Below are positions 33,181-42,099 of a stretch of 64,000 nucleotides of DNA, one piece after another. The position numbers and the translations under genes are program-made. How positions within the stretch are numbered: the stretch's first letter is position 1; each line of letters opens with the position of its first letter. The DNA comes from Acididesulfobacillus acetoxydans. GTDB lineage: Bacteria > Bacillota > Desulfitobacteriia > Desulfitobacteriales > Desulfitobacteriaceae. Location: assembly GCF_902729405.1 (NCBI RefSeq), contig NZ_LR746496.1, positions 4,092,001 through 4,156,000 on the forward strand, written 5' to 3'. The notes beneath the pieces were generated by a model. The model was given only the letters and a program-made list of their open reading frames with translations. It searched no databases and was not told where the DNA came from.

Positions 33181-35534
33181 TACGGCAAACCTCCCATACT
33201 TCCTTTACTAATACCTACAGTAATAACAGGGAGAACTGCCTCTTGGGGAAGCACCTTCCCGTTAGCGGTTATCGATAGTTCTATTGATGCACCTTCAAGT
33301 CCTGTAAAGTTAATACTCCATTGTTTTTCATCTATTCTAGAACAAATACAAACTCCGTTTGAGGAAGCAATGTCGAGAGTATCAACAGAGCGGTTAAAGC
33401 TGATTTCAATACTTGCCTTACCGCCCCTTTTTGCGAGCTTTTCGGCAGAAAAAACATAATTAAGGGGTTTGGGCACGTTCTTTCTTTTTAAAACTACAAC
33501 AGGTACAATACATTCTTCTGGGGTCATACCACCATGTATTTCGCCAGCTACTGCATTTTCATCAGAATTTCCCCCAGCAGCATTACCAGATTGCTTGTAA
33601 TGTTCGTAGTCTTTCATGACTAAATACTTCTTATCATTGAATCTACACAAAGCAACGTTAGGTAGAAGGTCTTCATCTCGTAGCTCTTTTGTCAATTCAC
33701 AAAAGCGACCATGAGACATCGGTATTGCGCCTGGGGGCGCAAATGTAGCTAATTCATGGAATGCCAATGCAGCAAGGCGACTGCTCCCGTGGTCACCCGT
33801 AATTATTACAAGGTCGTTGCTTTCAAGAAGCTCGACAGCTTCATATAGCATCTCACAAACGGTCTGAATTTGGGCCACAATACACAAGAAATAATCCGAG
33901 TCATCCGGTACACCCTTGTGAGCAAGAGTATCTAACCGGTTGTGTTTTATATATTTAAAATCATTGTCTGCCCATTGCTCATTGAAGGCAGTTTCAGACG
34001 GAAGTCTTGATATAGCGATATTAGATGTGAAATCAAAAAGATCGTTCGTCTTTTTATCGAGAACTGCACATATCAATGACAGCCATTCAATACCCAAACC
34101 ATCCACCCACAACGCCTTACAATCTGAACCGTTATACTTAGCGAGGATAGAATAGCGAGCATCAATACTCTCGACATCGAAGGTTGAAATCGGGGATTTT
34201 ACCGGGCGGTTAATTAGCTTACTTTTCTTATACCAGCCAAAATAGTCTGTAAAAGATTTGTATTGATGACGCGGGGTCTCAAGATAGTATGCCAGCTCTG
34301 GGTATAACCCTTTTAAGGCAGTGATAAGTCTATCAACGGTATCTGCCGTTGAACTTAATCTCAACCATCGGCTTACAGTTTTGACAATAAAAGCACGTTC
34401 CTCTTGGGACTGCGCTGTAAGTAGGCCCAAAGCTGTTTCTGGCATACGTTTATCAAGGGCATCAAAAAACTTACTTGAAGGCACAGCATTTCTCATGCCT
34501 TGCATGATACCTCTGCGCTGAGTAATCCAGTCCTTATTATCTGCATAGAGAATAATGTCGTTGGCAATATGAGTAGCAGTATCCTGTAAATCATTAGGTG
34601 AGAGATTATGGATAATCGTACCGGCATAATCTTTCGGAGAATATAATTGGTGCCAAATCCAAGCGTACCACCGTTCTATGTCATCAAGATTCTCCCATTG
34701 AGAGACGACGCTAATGCTATCATAATACTTCAAATTCAGTGTCGCAAGAATTGCATCTGCGACAGATTCATTTCTTTGCGTATCACTGAGAAGCCTCGCC
34801 CAATAATCATCAGGTGCGCAACTTGATGGAATCATTGAAATCCCCGGCTCCATCCCACACAGGAATTCATAGGGACTTTCGATTATATTTACAGAGACTT
34901 GACCATATGTCTTCTCACAATCCTTGAATCGGGCAGTTACAAGAACCGGCTGCTGGGTTGACAATGCCTCCACCCAGTTCAAAAGCCAATTTTTAAAGCC
35001 TACGATTACGCCACGATCAGCAAGAGTATTTTTAAACCTATCTGAATATACTATCACGTTATAGTGATCACTGGAATCGTCATCTAGACTCCACAAAAAA
35101 TCTCCTTGCCTCTCATCTACTTCTTTTACGACTCGTTCAAAAAGTTCTTTTGCGGCAAAGACGGGAATAAAAACCCGAATCTTGGAGTCCACAGAATATT
35201 GTTCACACCAGAAATCACGAAACTGCGCATATTGTGGATCTGTAGTTTCTCGAATTATTGCCAGTCGGAGATATTCTCCGATGGATAGAAGCAATATGTG
35301 CTTATCTGCCTCTCCCTTAATACGTTTCATCAATTTCGAGAATTTAGGATGTTTATCATCATCACCGCAGAATTCAGCTAAATTCAGCGTCAGCTCGCAC
35401 GAAGTTCTCAGCCATAATACAAGAGCATTATACTGCGCAAGGCTATTGCAAAAAATTAAACGGATAGGATAACGGGAGGTGATATTATGTTCCTCCTCAA
35501 CTTTTTTCTGTATCTCTTCTCTCTCAATCGACAA
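33180..35534 (-). CDS. pglZ: PglZ, BREX phosphatase-fold protein
   Basis: About 784 aa. The C-terminal half is the PglZ alkaline-phosphatase-superfamily domain: ALWVDGLGIEWLSL (first metal Asp), VIITGDHGSSRLAALAFHE, and GEIHGGMTPEECIVPVVVL. The N-terminal half (RYPIRLIFCNSLAQYNALV and following) is specific to this BREX type. The frame is open into the end of brxC. No ATG is available near the gene border, and TTG 35534 gives an 11-base overlap with brxC, the most economical start. PglZ is a core protein of all BREX types and is needed for modification. It is followed by the zinc-ribbon gene through a one-base overlap. Confidence 0.9.
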   Translation of the reverse strand: MSIEREEIQKKVEEEHNITSRYPIRLIFCNSLAQYNALVLWLRTSCELTLNLAEFCGDDDKHPKFSKLMKRIKGEADKHILLLSIGEYLRLAIIRETTDPQYAQFRDFWCEQYSVDSKIRVFIPVFAAKELFERVVKEVDERQGDFLWSLDDDSSDHYNVIVYSDRFKNTLADRGVIVGFKNWLLNWVEALSTQQPVLVTARFKDCEKTYGQVSVNIIESPYEFLCGMEPGISMIPSSCAPDDYWARLLSDTQRNESVADAILATLNLKYYDSISVVSQWENLDDIERWYAWIWHQLYSPKDYAGTIIHNLSPNDLQDTATHIANDIILYADNKDWITQRRGIMQGMRNAVPSSKFFDALDKRMPETALGLLTAQSQEERAFIVKTVSRWLRLSSTADTVDRLITALKGLYPELAYYLETPRHQYKSFTDYFGWYKKSKLINRPVKSPISTFDVESIDARYSILAKYNGSDCKALWVDGLGIEWLSLICAVLDKKTNDLFDFTSNIAISRLPSETAFNEQWADNDFKYIKHNRLDTLAHKGVPDDSDYFLCIVAQIQTVCEMLYEAVELLESNDLVIITGDHGSSRLAALAFHELATFAPPGAIPMSHGRFCELTKELRDEDLLPNVALCRFNDKKYLVMKDYEHYKQSGNAAGGNSDENAVAGEIHGGMTPEECIVPVVVLKRKNVPKPLNYVFSAEKLAKRGGKASIEISFNRSVDTLDIASSNGVCICSRIDEKQWSINFTGLEGASIELSITANGKVLPQEAVLPVITVGISKGSMGGLP

Positions 35535-38500
35535 AGAATTTATACAGTTCAGGAAAACTATCAAATGCTGTGAGTATCCGAGTTCGCAATTCAGCTTCTT
35601 GCAAAGTGTTGACTTTATCTCTTGCAACTGCTTTTACTTTGTCGGCGAATTTTGCTTTTAGGAAGCCTTCTATCAGGCCCACTATTTTTGCTCCCTGATT
35701 TGCCCATGCATGGACGTCTGCTCCACATTCTAGCCTTATCCTTCCTAACAAATCATCACGATAGTTGGTAAACCCTTCGCAATTTTTTTCTCCTATTTGC
35801 TCAAAGAACTTATTTTGAATAAAATTGACATCCTGCAGATAAGCAAAGTTCTTACCATTTAGATAATGCACAGCATTATTGAGTTCCTTTTCACTTACCA
35901 ATCTTCCCGCGTTGACATTTAGCACGCAGTCAAAATACTGCAAATCTTCGGGGGACGCGACCCATTGAATTGGTACATTGTATTTCCTGCACCAGTCTTT
36001 TATTGTCTTTGTCCCACCGATTTCAAGCCATCGCGTCAAAAGAAGCGTTTTACTATGTTCGTGCTTAATGTCTCCAATCAGTGGCTTAATCATTGATTCA
36101 TAAACCGGCACAGAGGTGGCATATGGGCACTCATTGATACCACCAAACACCTTCACCAGATCATCTTCATTATAAATGACACCTTTTTTATCTAGGTATT
36201 TAGCAAGGAGATTTTTTGAGCTACTGAGGTTCTGCCATGCATCTCTGGCATACTCTTTGAAACAGTCAATAATAGCTTGCTTTTGATTTGCCGTTAGATT
36301 TTGCCAAGGGGTCAACGTAAGATTACGCATTTCAGCAAGGGCATGAAACCACGGCGCATCAAGCGTTTCAATAACCGTACCAGGAACCTTCATTAAATCA
36401 AAGCAGTTTTTTAGAGATTCTATATGCTTAGCCAAAGTCTTTTCGCTTACACCTAGTGCCTTATTCAATTCAGCTATGACGCCATATTCCAAAGTCAAAG
36501 TAGATAACTTTGCTTTAACTTGTTCTTCTTCCCAAGTTTCAATCGCTTTTTGCATAAGCCGCTTAATCGCATCAAATAAATCGTTATCGTTCAGCTTAAG
36601 AGTGGCAATAAGCAATCCTAAGTCACTATCTGCTGACATGATAATAAAAGACTTGAAAGCAGAATAACGGAGCGCATCATTTTTGAAATTGGCATTTAGT
36701 GCTTGCCTTATCTTACCTTTTCCGGTAAAAAGGCTCACAACTTTTGCCATAATATCTTCTTGGTTATCCTCGTTTCGATTTAAAACAAACAAACTGAAGT
36801 TGTCGATTATGCTATCGTAGACGGCTTTATTCTCTATACCGCCGGTTTCATTAGTGTCAACATATTTTAAAGCCCATAGAGGCGTACCACTGTAAGTAAT
36901 TTTGCTAATTAGATAATGACGTGCCCTTTCCTCATTAGGGACTTCATTATCTTGAAGTTCAAATACACTTTTAAGATACGGCTTAAACTTTTGCCATATC
37001 TCCGAGCCGGAAGAAAGCGTATTGTTTGGAACTTTGTCTTGGCACATATTGTTTATCATTGTTGCCAAGTTGTTATCGTTCAAAGGAAAAGGGTTGGAAT
37101 CACTATTCACCCAATTAAATTCGCTGTCTTTCCAAAAACGGAAAACAAAACCCAACAAATAAGCACAGGCTAAGTTGTTGTAATAGCCAAACGGCGGTTT
37201 TTGCAAATTCAACCAGAGCTGATCAAGACGGATTTTTGCACCTTGTGTCATTTTTCCATGAATGAACTTTGCTAGCTCTGCTATTGTCTTGGCACCAACT
37301 GAACCAGTCGCTGTTTCAAGTAATTCTATCGAAGTGCACCCCCAGACTTTTGCACCGATTACACCTGTCTCTATGCTCTTAATTTGTGCACTCTTCGACT
37401 CGCGAGTTATCCCAGCAAGTGCTGCACTTTCTTGCGCCCGTCTATATGCTGTATTAGTCAATACAACTTGTTCAGGCGCAGCTGGAAACATAGTAAATAT
37501 TACGTCCTGCTTAATATGGCGCATTAGGTCTCCGCTACCGAAAATGGATCGATATGTTTTAGAACCATAAAAGGCTACTAACTGCTCATTAGTCGCATTG
37601 CTGCTCCACGATTCAAGGATCGTTCCCATTTCCTGTTCAAATTTACTCTTCGAGCCTTGTAAACCGTCTTCATTTGCCAGTTCAACATGCGTTTTTGCAC
37701 GAAGCCAATCTTCCAAAGTCTGTGCAGCAAGCTCTTTTTTTAGGATGCAAAAAACTAATCTTCCAGTTTTATCATTTTTTATATACTCTTGCAACTTCGT
37801 TTGTGTAGGTACAAAGTGACTTGGTTCGGCAATAACTACAACTAAAAGACCGACCTTGTACTGGAGTCGGTTTAGTTCCGCTTGCAATTCGTTAAATCGC
37901 TGGTTCAGCGAATTGGTTTCTTCAGTACAAGCAGCGATGTACATTCTACCAAAAGTCGCGTCGGTTTTGCTCCAAATCTTGTCTTCGACAGTCCTTGCGA
38001 ACTCACCATTCTTTTTAAACAGCTCATAACGAGTATATCGTTTTTGAATTTCTTCCAACCGAACATCGAACTTCTCAACATTTCTGCCATATGGTAACTC
38101 AACTCTGGCATCCCTGCTACCAGATATTTGAGCCAGCATAAGAATATTGCTGTCGTGGAAAGATTGAAGATAATCGTCTACACGGCTTTCTACAAGCTGC
38201 CCAACAAAGCACTTTCTGAGAGTGCTTCTCGTTGCATCAACTTTACTCGAACCGCCCTTTGTGTAGGTGACTTTGTCTGTAGCCATGATAGCTATCAGCA
38301 GAAGTGCAGCTTTGAATACACGCAGTGCATATTCATCGCTTTCCACGAGAGTTTTTTTCTGTCCGTAAAGTTGATAAGCGCGACGCGCATCCTGACTAAA
38401 ACTACGAATATCAGAGTCGGCACCAAAAAAGTAATCCCACAGATAATCGATCGTCAGCCAACGCCAGTCTTCAGGGCCGTTTGTCTCAATATAATAGAGG

Positions 38501-39726
38501 AAGCCCACATTTTGTTCGGACTTTGCTTGGTCTTTCATAAAGCTGAAAAGAGTCCGGGAAGCTGCAGCAAAATTCCCAGAAACTTTTGTAAGCAGACTAA
38601 GCGTCATCGGATGAATAGGACACAGCTGAATCAGCTGATCTTTTTTAAGCCCATAAGAAACCTCGTCAAATTCTGAGATTATCTCCTTTACAAGACTGTT
38701 TCTAACTGCATTCCAGTTATCCTCCATACCTTTTTTACATTCGATGGATTCACCGATCATCTCATAAGCAGCACTTTCGCTAATATGAAATTCTAACTCG
38801 TGATACCGGTGCATAATACGGTTATATGTGTCTTCCCCAAGTGCACTTAACCAACTTGTGTCAACGTGAACGATAAGAAACATGAAAAACGGCTGTTTCT
38901 TGCAGTATTCGGACAATCTTTGAAGCACATTATCATCCCCGCTGCTACGAACAAAGTCTGTAAACTCGTCCCACAAGAAGACTATCCCTTTATCCTGCAG
39001 ATGGTTCTCAACAATGGCATCGGTTATCCAGTGTTCGAAATTCTCAACAGAAGCAAACATCGCCCAGCCTTTGTCTCGGCAAATTTTCGCGACAGTATTA
39101 CAGGCCTTAATATCACCACCCAGAACGTCGTCTTTAAAGCTATCAAAGTCTTCATAATCGTCTTCAAGCCGATATGAAGGCTCTCCAAAAATTGCATTCC
39201 AATTGTATGCTTTATCGGAAACAATACGTTTTGCTTCGTCCACTAAGGAATTACGGCCGTAACAGGCATTTTCTCCAAAACGTTCTTTGAGAGCCTTCCT
39301 GATGCTCATTTCCATTTCCATCATCAGCTGCGTACCCGTGGCAATACCCGTACAACCGCTCTTCCACACAACCAGAAATTCACCCTCACCCCTATTGCGA
39401 ATGGACAAGAATTTATTCTTGTATGGAGTTAAAAGTCGTTTGCGGTCAAAGAAATTCTCTATGTTATTAATTGAGTCAGTGAACAGATGCTTTAGGACAA
39501 TAGCGGCATAGCTTTTTCCCGTACCATAAGTGCCATGAATCCAGAAAGAACGCCTTTGGTTCGGATCTTCCATCTTCAAGCTGTCGCAGATTTTCTCTAC
39601 GGAAATTTTCATATCATCATGTACGATATATTCCTGCCATAAATTCGGATTCCTTTCCTCACTGCCGATATCCACGACAGATTCATAACCAGGGCGCAAT
39701 TCAATGTATCTGCTATACTTGGCCAT
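35524..39726 (-). CDS. brxC: BrxC-type large P-loop ATPase
   Basis: 1400-aa ATPase, the size and architecture of BrxC/PglY. Walker A is HGTYGTGKSY (K71) and the Walker B/DE motif is IVFLWDEFTDF, followed by FFMFLIVHVD. The N-terminal phrase RRSFWIHGTYGTGKS is typical. The long C-terminal part is helical with no enzymatic motif. ATG 39726 has GGAGG eight bases upstream and lies 15 bases after the brxP stop. BrxC is thought to use ATP to assemble or move the modification complex along DNA. Confidence 0.9.
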   Translation of the reverse strand: MAKYSRYIELRPGYESVVDIGSEERNPNLWQEYIVHDDMKISVEKICDSLKMEDPNQRRSFWIHGTYGTGKSYAAIVLKHLFTDSINNIENFFDRKRLLTPYKNKFLSIRNRGEGEFLVVWKSGCTGIATGTQLMMEMEMSIRKALKERFGENACYGRNSLVDEAKRIVSDKAYNWNAIFGEPSYRLEDDYEDFDSFKDDVLGGDIKACNTVAKICRDKGWAMFASVENFEHWITDAIVENHLQDKGIVFLWDEFTDFVRSSGDDNVLQRLSEYCKKQPFFMFLIVHVDTSWLSALGEDTYNRIMHRYHELEFHISESAAYEMIGESIECKKGMEDNWNAVRNSLVKEIISEFDEVSYGLKKDQLIQLCPIHPMTLSLLTKVSGNFAAASRTLFSFMKDQAKSEQNVGFLYYIETNGPEDWRWLTIDYLWDYFFGADSDIRSFSQDARRAYQLYGQKKTLVESDEYALRVFKAALLLIAIMATDKVTYTKGGSSKVDATRSTLRKCFVGQLVESRVDDYLQSFHDSNILMLAQISGSRDARVELPYGRNVEKFDVRLEEIQKRYTRYELFKKNGEFARTVEDKIWSKTDATFGRMYIAACTEETNSLNQRFNELQAELNRLQYKVGLLVVVIAEPSHFVPTQTKLQEYIKNDKTGRLVFCILKKELAAQTLEDWLRAKTHVELANEDGLQGSKSKFEQEMGTILESWSSNATNEQLVAFYGSKTYRSIFGSGDLMRHIKQDVIFTMFPAAPEQVVLTNTAYRRAQESAALAGITRESKSAQIKSIETGVIGAKVWGCTSIELLETATGSVGAKTIAELAKFIHGKMTQGAKIRLDQLWLNLQKPPFGYYNNLACAYLLGFVFRFWKDSEFNWVNSDSNPFPLNDNNLATMINNMCQDKVPNNTLSSGSEIWQKFKPYLKSVFELQDNEVPNEERARHYLISKITYSGTPLWALKYVDTNETGGIENKAVYDSIIDNFSLFVLNRNEDNQEDIMAKVVSLFTGKGKIRQALNANFKNDALRYSAFKSFIIMSADSDLGLLIATLKLNDNDLFDAIKRLMQKAIETWEEEQVKAKLSTLTLEYGVIAELNKALGVSEKTLAKHIESLKNCFDLMKVPGTVIETLDAPWFHALAEMRNLTLTPWQNLTANQKQAIIDCFKEYARDAWQNLSSSKNLLAKYLDKKGVIYNEDDLVKVFGGINECPYATSVPVYESMIKPLIGDIKHEHSKTLLLTRWLEIGGTKTIKDWCRKYNVPIQWVASPEDLQYFDCVLNVNAGRLVSEKELNNAVHYLNGKNFAYLQDVNFIQNKFFEQIGEKNCEGFTNYRDDLLGRIRLECGADVHAWANQGAKIVGLIEGFLKAKFADKVKAVARDKVNTLQEAELRTRILTAFDSFPELYKFFVD

Positions 39727-39741
39727 TTATGATCCCTCCAA

Positions 39742-42075
39742 TTACTGAGCAAGATTGAGGATGTCAATCAAATTAATATCTCTGCACAGTATGACGTTGT
39801 CAAGGTTTACTTGAAAAGAAACTCGGATAAATTCTTCAAATTGTAAAGCCAACGACTGTAATATTTCCTTTAAATTATCATCTGAAATTCCGAAAATAGC
39901 GCCGGGATCAACCCCGAGCCAGTTGGCGTTCCTGCGATTCTCTATCATCGTTTTGTGGAGTGAAAACGTATATTCTCCCGTAGCTTCCGCCCATTTATAC
40001 AGAGAAAAGAGGATTGCCACGGCGTTCGGGCTTTCCCAGCCTGACTTGGAAAACTTGTATGATGCACCTGTGGAAATAGGAATACCTTGCTTCAATGTTG
40101 AACCTATTGGGCTATGGCGAAACGTCTCTAACAAAGCCGTAATCGCATTGTCACGGGTGGATTGCGAGTAATCATCGCCGAGCATAAACACAAGGTCGTT
40201 CTTCTCATATACCTCGCCAACAGGGGCATATAGCATATACCACTTACAAATGACGGAATTGTAAGCGAGGTTCGTCCAAATAATCGCCCAAACAACTGGG
40301 TTAAAAGGTCCCAGTGGCTCCAGCTTTTCAAACAATGCTGTCGGGGTCCCGGACTTATCACCTTTATTATTCGGATACAAAAGCTCAGCCTCCTTGAGCC
40401 AGACCTTTAACGCGTCGTATTGCCTGTTGCCTAGAACACCCATATTGAAGCATTCGCTCTTATAGTCGAAAAAGTGTTCAAGAAATTCGCGTCTCAATCC
40501 AAAATGTTGATACCTATTCATCCCTTTAAGCTCCATTCCGGAACCTCCTGTCGTACTTAATGATTTTGCGGCTAAACAACCTTTTCCGCCAGTAAATTCT
40601 ATGCAGTTACTGCAATGAACACATTTGTCCTCCCGAATAAAAATATGATTACTATCATCTACCAAAAATGCGTTACAGGGACATTGTACCATACAAGCCT
40701 TGCAACCAAAGCAATAAGCCACTTTATTTGCTATTCCTCTTAAATGGCTTATTACAAATCTATCCATTAGTTTATATGGTGAATAGGACACGCTCTTTCT
40801 GTCATCTGAAATACAGAAAGCATACTCACGATTAGCTATTAATTGGATTCCTTTGTTACCGTCTCGCTCCACGATAGGTCCTAAAATCACAACGACAGAT
40901 AACCAATCCTGCTTTCTCTCTGAAAAATGAAATGTAATAGCATCTCCATTTATTGTTTCTGAAACGCGGTTTCCTCCATTTGGTAATCCACGTCCACCCA
41001 TTCGCGCTTTCCAGCCACCTTGCTCAATGAACCTCTTTTGTTCTTTCGGGGGCTTAGTTAGCTCGGCATATTTCTCGACCTTTTTTAATAAAGGTGCTAG
41101 TTCTTTTCCGTAATAATCATTTGTTATACCGTCCCACCAACTAGAAGACATAGGACACACCATACAGCCAACACGAAATAATCCTTGCCTGTACGCCTGA
41201 TTAAAAAGGATATTTCGATGTATCAAATAGAGATAAAGTTCACCTGTACTCCATTTTAGAATAGGACTGCAATTGATTTGATTGATGTTTTTTGCGCCAA
41301 CGCTTGTTTCGATATAGTTTGCCCGTTGGGCACTTTCTTCGCGACGAACGCCATCAAACACCACCGCCTTAACATCGTAATTGCCAGTAATCTCCCGCAT
41401 AGTAAGTATAGTAGGCACAGACTTATGTACCGAACAACACCATCGCATCCTTCTTCCCGGCGGCCCAAATTCACCCCAGCTTTTCTCCGGGTTCAAATGG
41501 CTCTTTGCTTCAAGAAAACGAAGATCTGGCCAATGCCTTTTTGCTTTCTCGACAGCTTCAATTGTACAGCTTAATTCCATACCCGTATTGTTAAATATAA
41601 CATAAAACTCACCCGGCGACAATGCGCGGCTTACAAGGTCCAAGAGAACGAGTGAGTCCTTCCCGCCACTGAAAGCGACAACAAAAGCATAACCTTGTTT
41701 TGCGTACTCGTTGTATGTTTTCCGAATAAACGACTTCGCGGTATTCTCCAAACCGAACATTATCTCCTCGTTCTGCTTCCACAACGCCTTAACATCAATA
41801 GGCTCAAGAGTCAAGTCCATTTCGTTCACCACAATTTGTGGCTTGGAATAGAACCCACCACCTTTCGCTTCTGCGACGCAACGACCGTCTATTACATAGC
41901 GACGTATTCCTTCCGCCCATAAAAGAGGAGCTTTGGTGTCCGGGTATGTCCAATAGTGGTTCATCCCGAAATAGTCTAACTCTTCTTTGAAAACAGGACG
42001 TATCTCCTTCTGAACTTTACCGTTTATGACAAGCGCGTATATTCCGTTTTGCCTAGTCCATTCGTATGCGTACAT
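39742..42075 (-). CDS. brxP: BrxP: PAPS-reductase-like PP-loop protein with Fe-S ferredoxin domain
   Basis: 777 aa. The PP-loop SGGKDS is at residues 136-141. Conserved cysteines WCCSVHK (213-214) and GCMVC (304, 307) match the Fe-S site of PAPS reductase/DndC relatives. A two-cluster ferredoxin domain follows: C455, C458, C461, C465 and C485, C488, C491, C500. The about 280-residue C-terminal part is unassigned. ATG 42075 (MYAYEWTRQNG) has AGGA seven bases upstream. This type of protein replaces the methyltransferase in BREX type 4. With the operon's cysteine desulfurase it suggests sulfur insertion into DNA, as in Dnd systems (inference). Confidence 0.88.
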   Translation of the reverse strand: MYAYEWTRQNGIYALVINGKVQKEIRPVFKEELDYFGMNHYWTYPDTKAPLLWAEGIRRYVIDGRCVAEAKGGGFYSKPQIVVNEMDLTLEPIDVKALWKQNEEIMFGLENTAKSFIRKTYNEYAKQGYAFVVAFSGGKDSLVLLDLVSRALSPGEFYVIFNNTGMELSCTIEAVEKAKRHWPDLRFLEAKSHLNPEKSWGEFGPPGRRMRWCCSVHKSVPTILTMREITGNYDVKAVVFDGVRREESAQRANYIETSVGAKNINQINCSPILKWSTGELYLYLIHRNILFNQAYRQGLFRVGCMVCPMSSSWWDGITNDYYGKELAPLLKKVEKYAELTKPPKEQKRFIEQGGWKARMGGRGLPNGGNRVSETINGDAITFHFSERKQDWLSVVVILGPIVERDGNKGIQLIANREYAFCISDDRKSVSYSPYKLMDRFVISHLRGIANKVAYCFGCKACMVQCPCNAFLVDDSNHIFIREDKCVHCSNCIEFTGGKGCLAAKSLSTTGGSGMELKGMNRYQHFGLRREFLEHFFDYKSECFNMGVLGNRQYDALKVWLKEAELLYPNNKGDKSGTPTALFEKLEPLGPFNPVVWAIIWTNLAYNSVICKWYMLYAPVGEVYEKNDLVFMLGDDYSQSTRDNAITALLETFRHSPIGSTLKQGIPISTGASYKFSKSGWESPNAVAILFSLYKWAEATGEYTFSLHKTMIENRRNANWLGVDPGAIFGISDDNLKEILQSLALQFEEFIRVSFQVNLDNVILCRDINLIDILNLAQ

Positions 42076-42099
42076 AACATCTTCCTCATGTGGCAAATT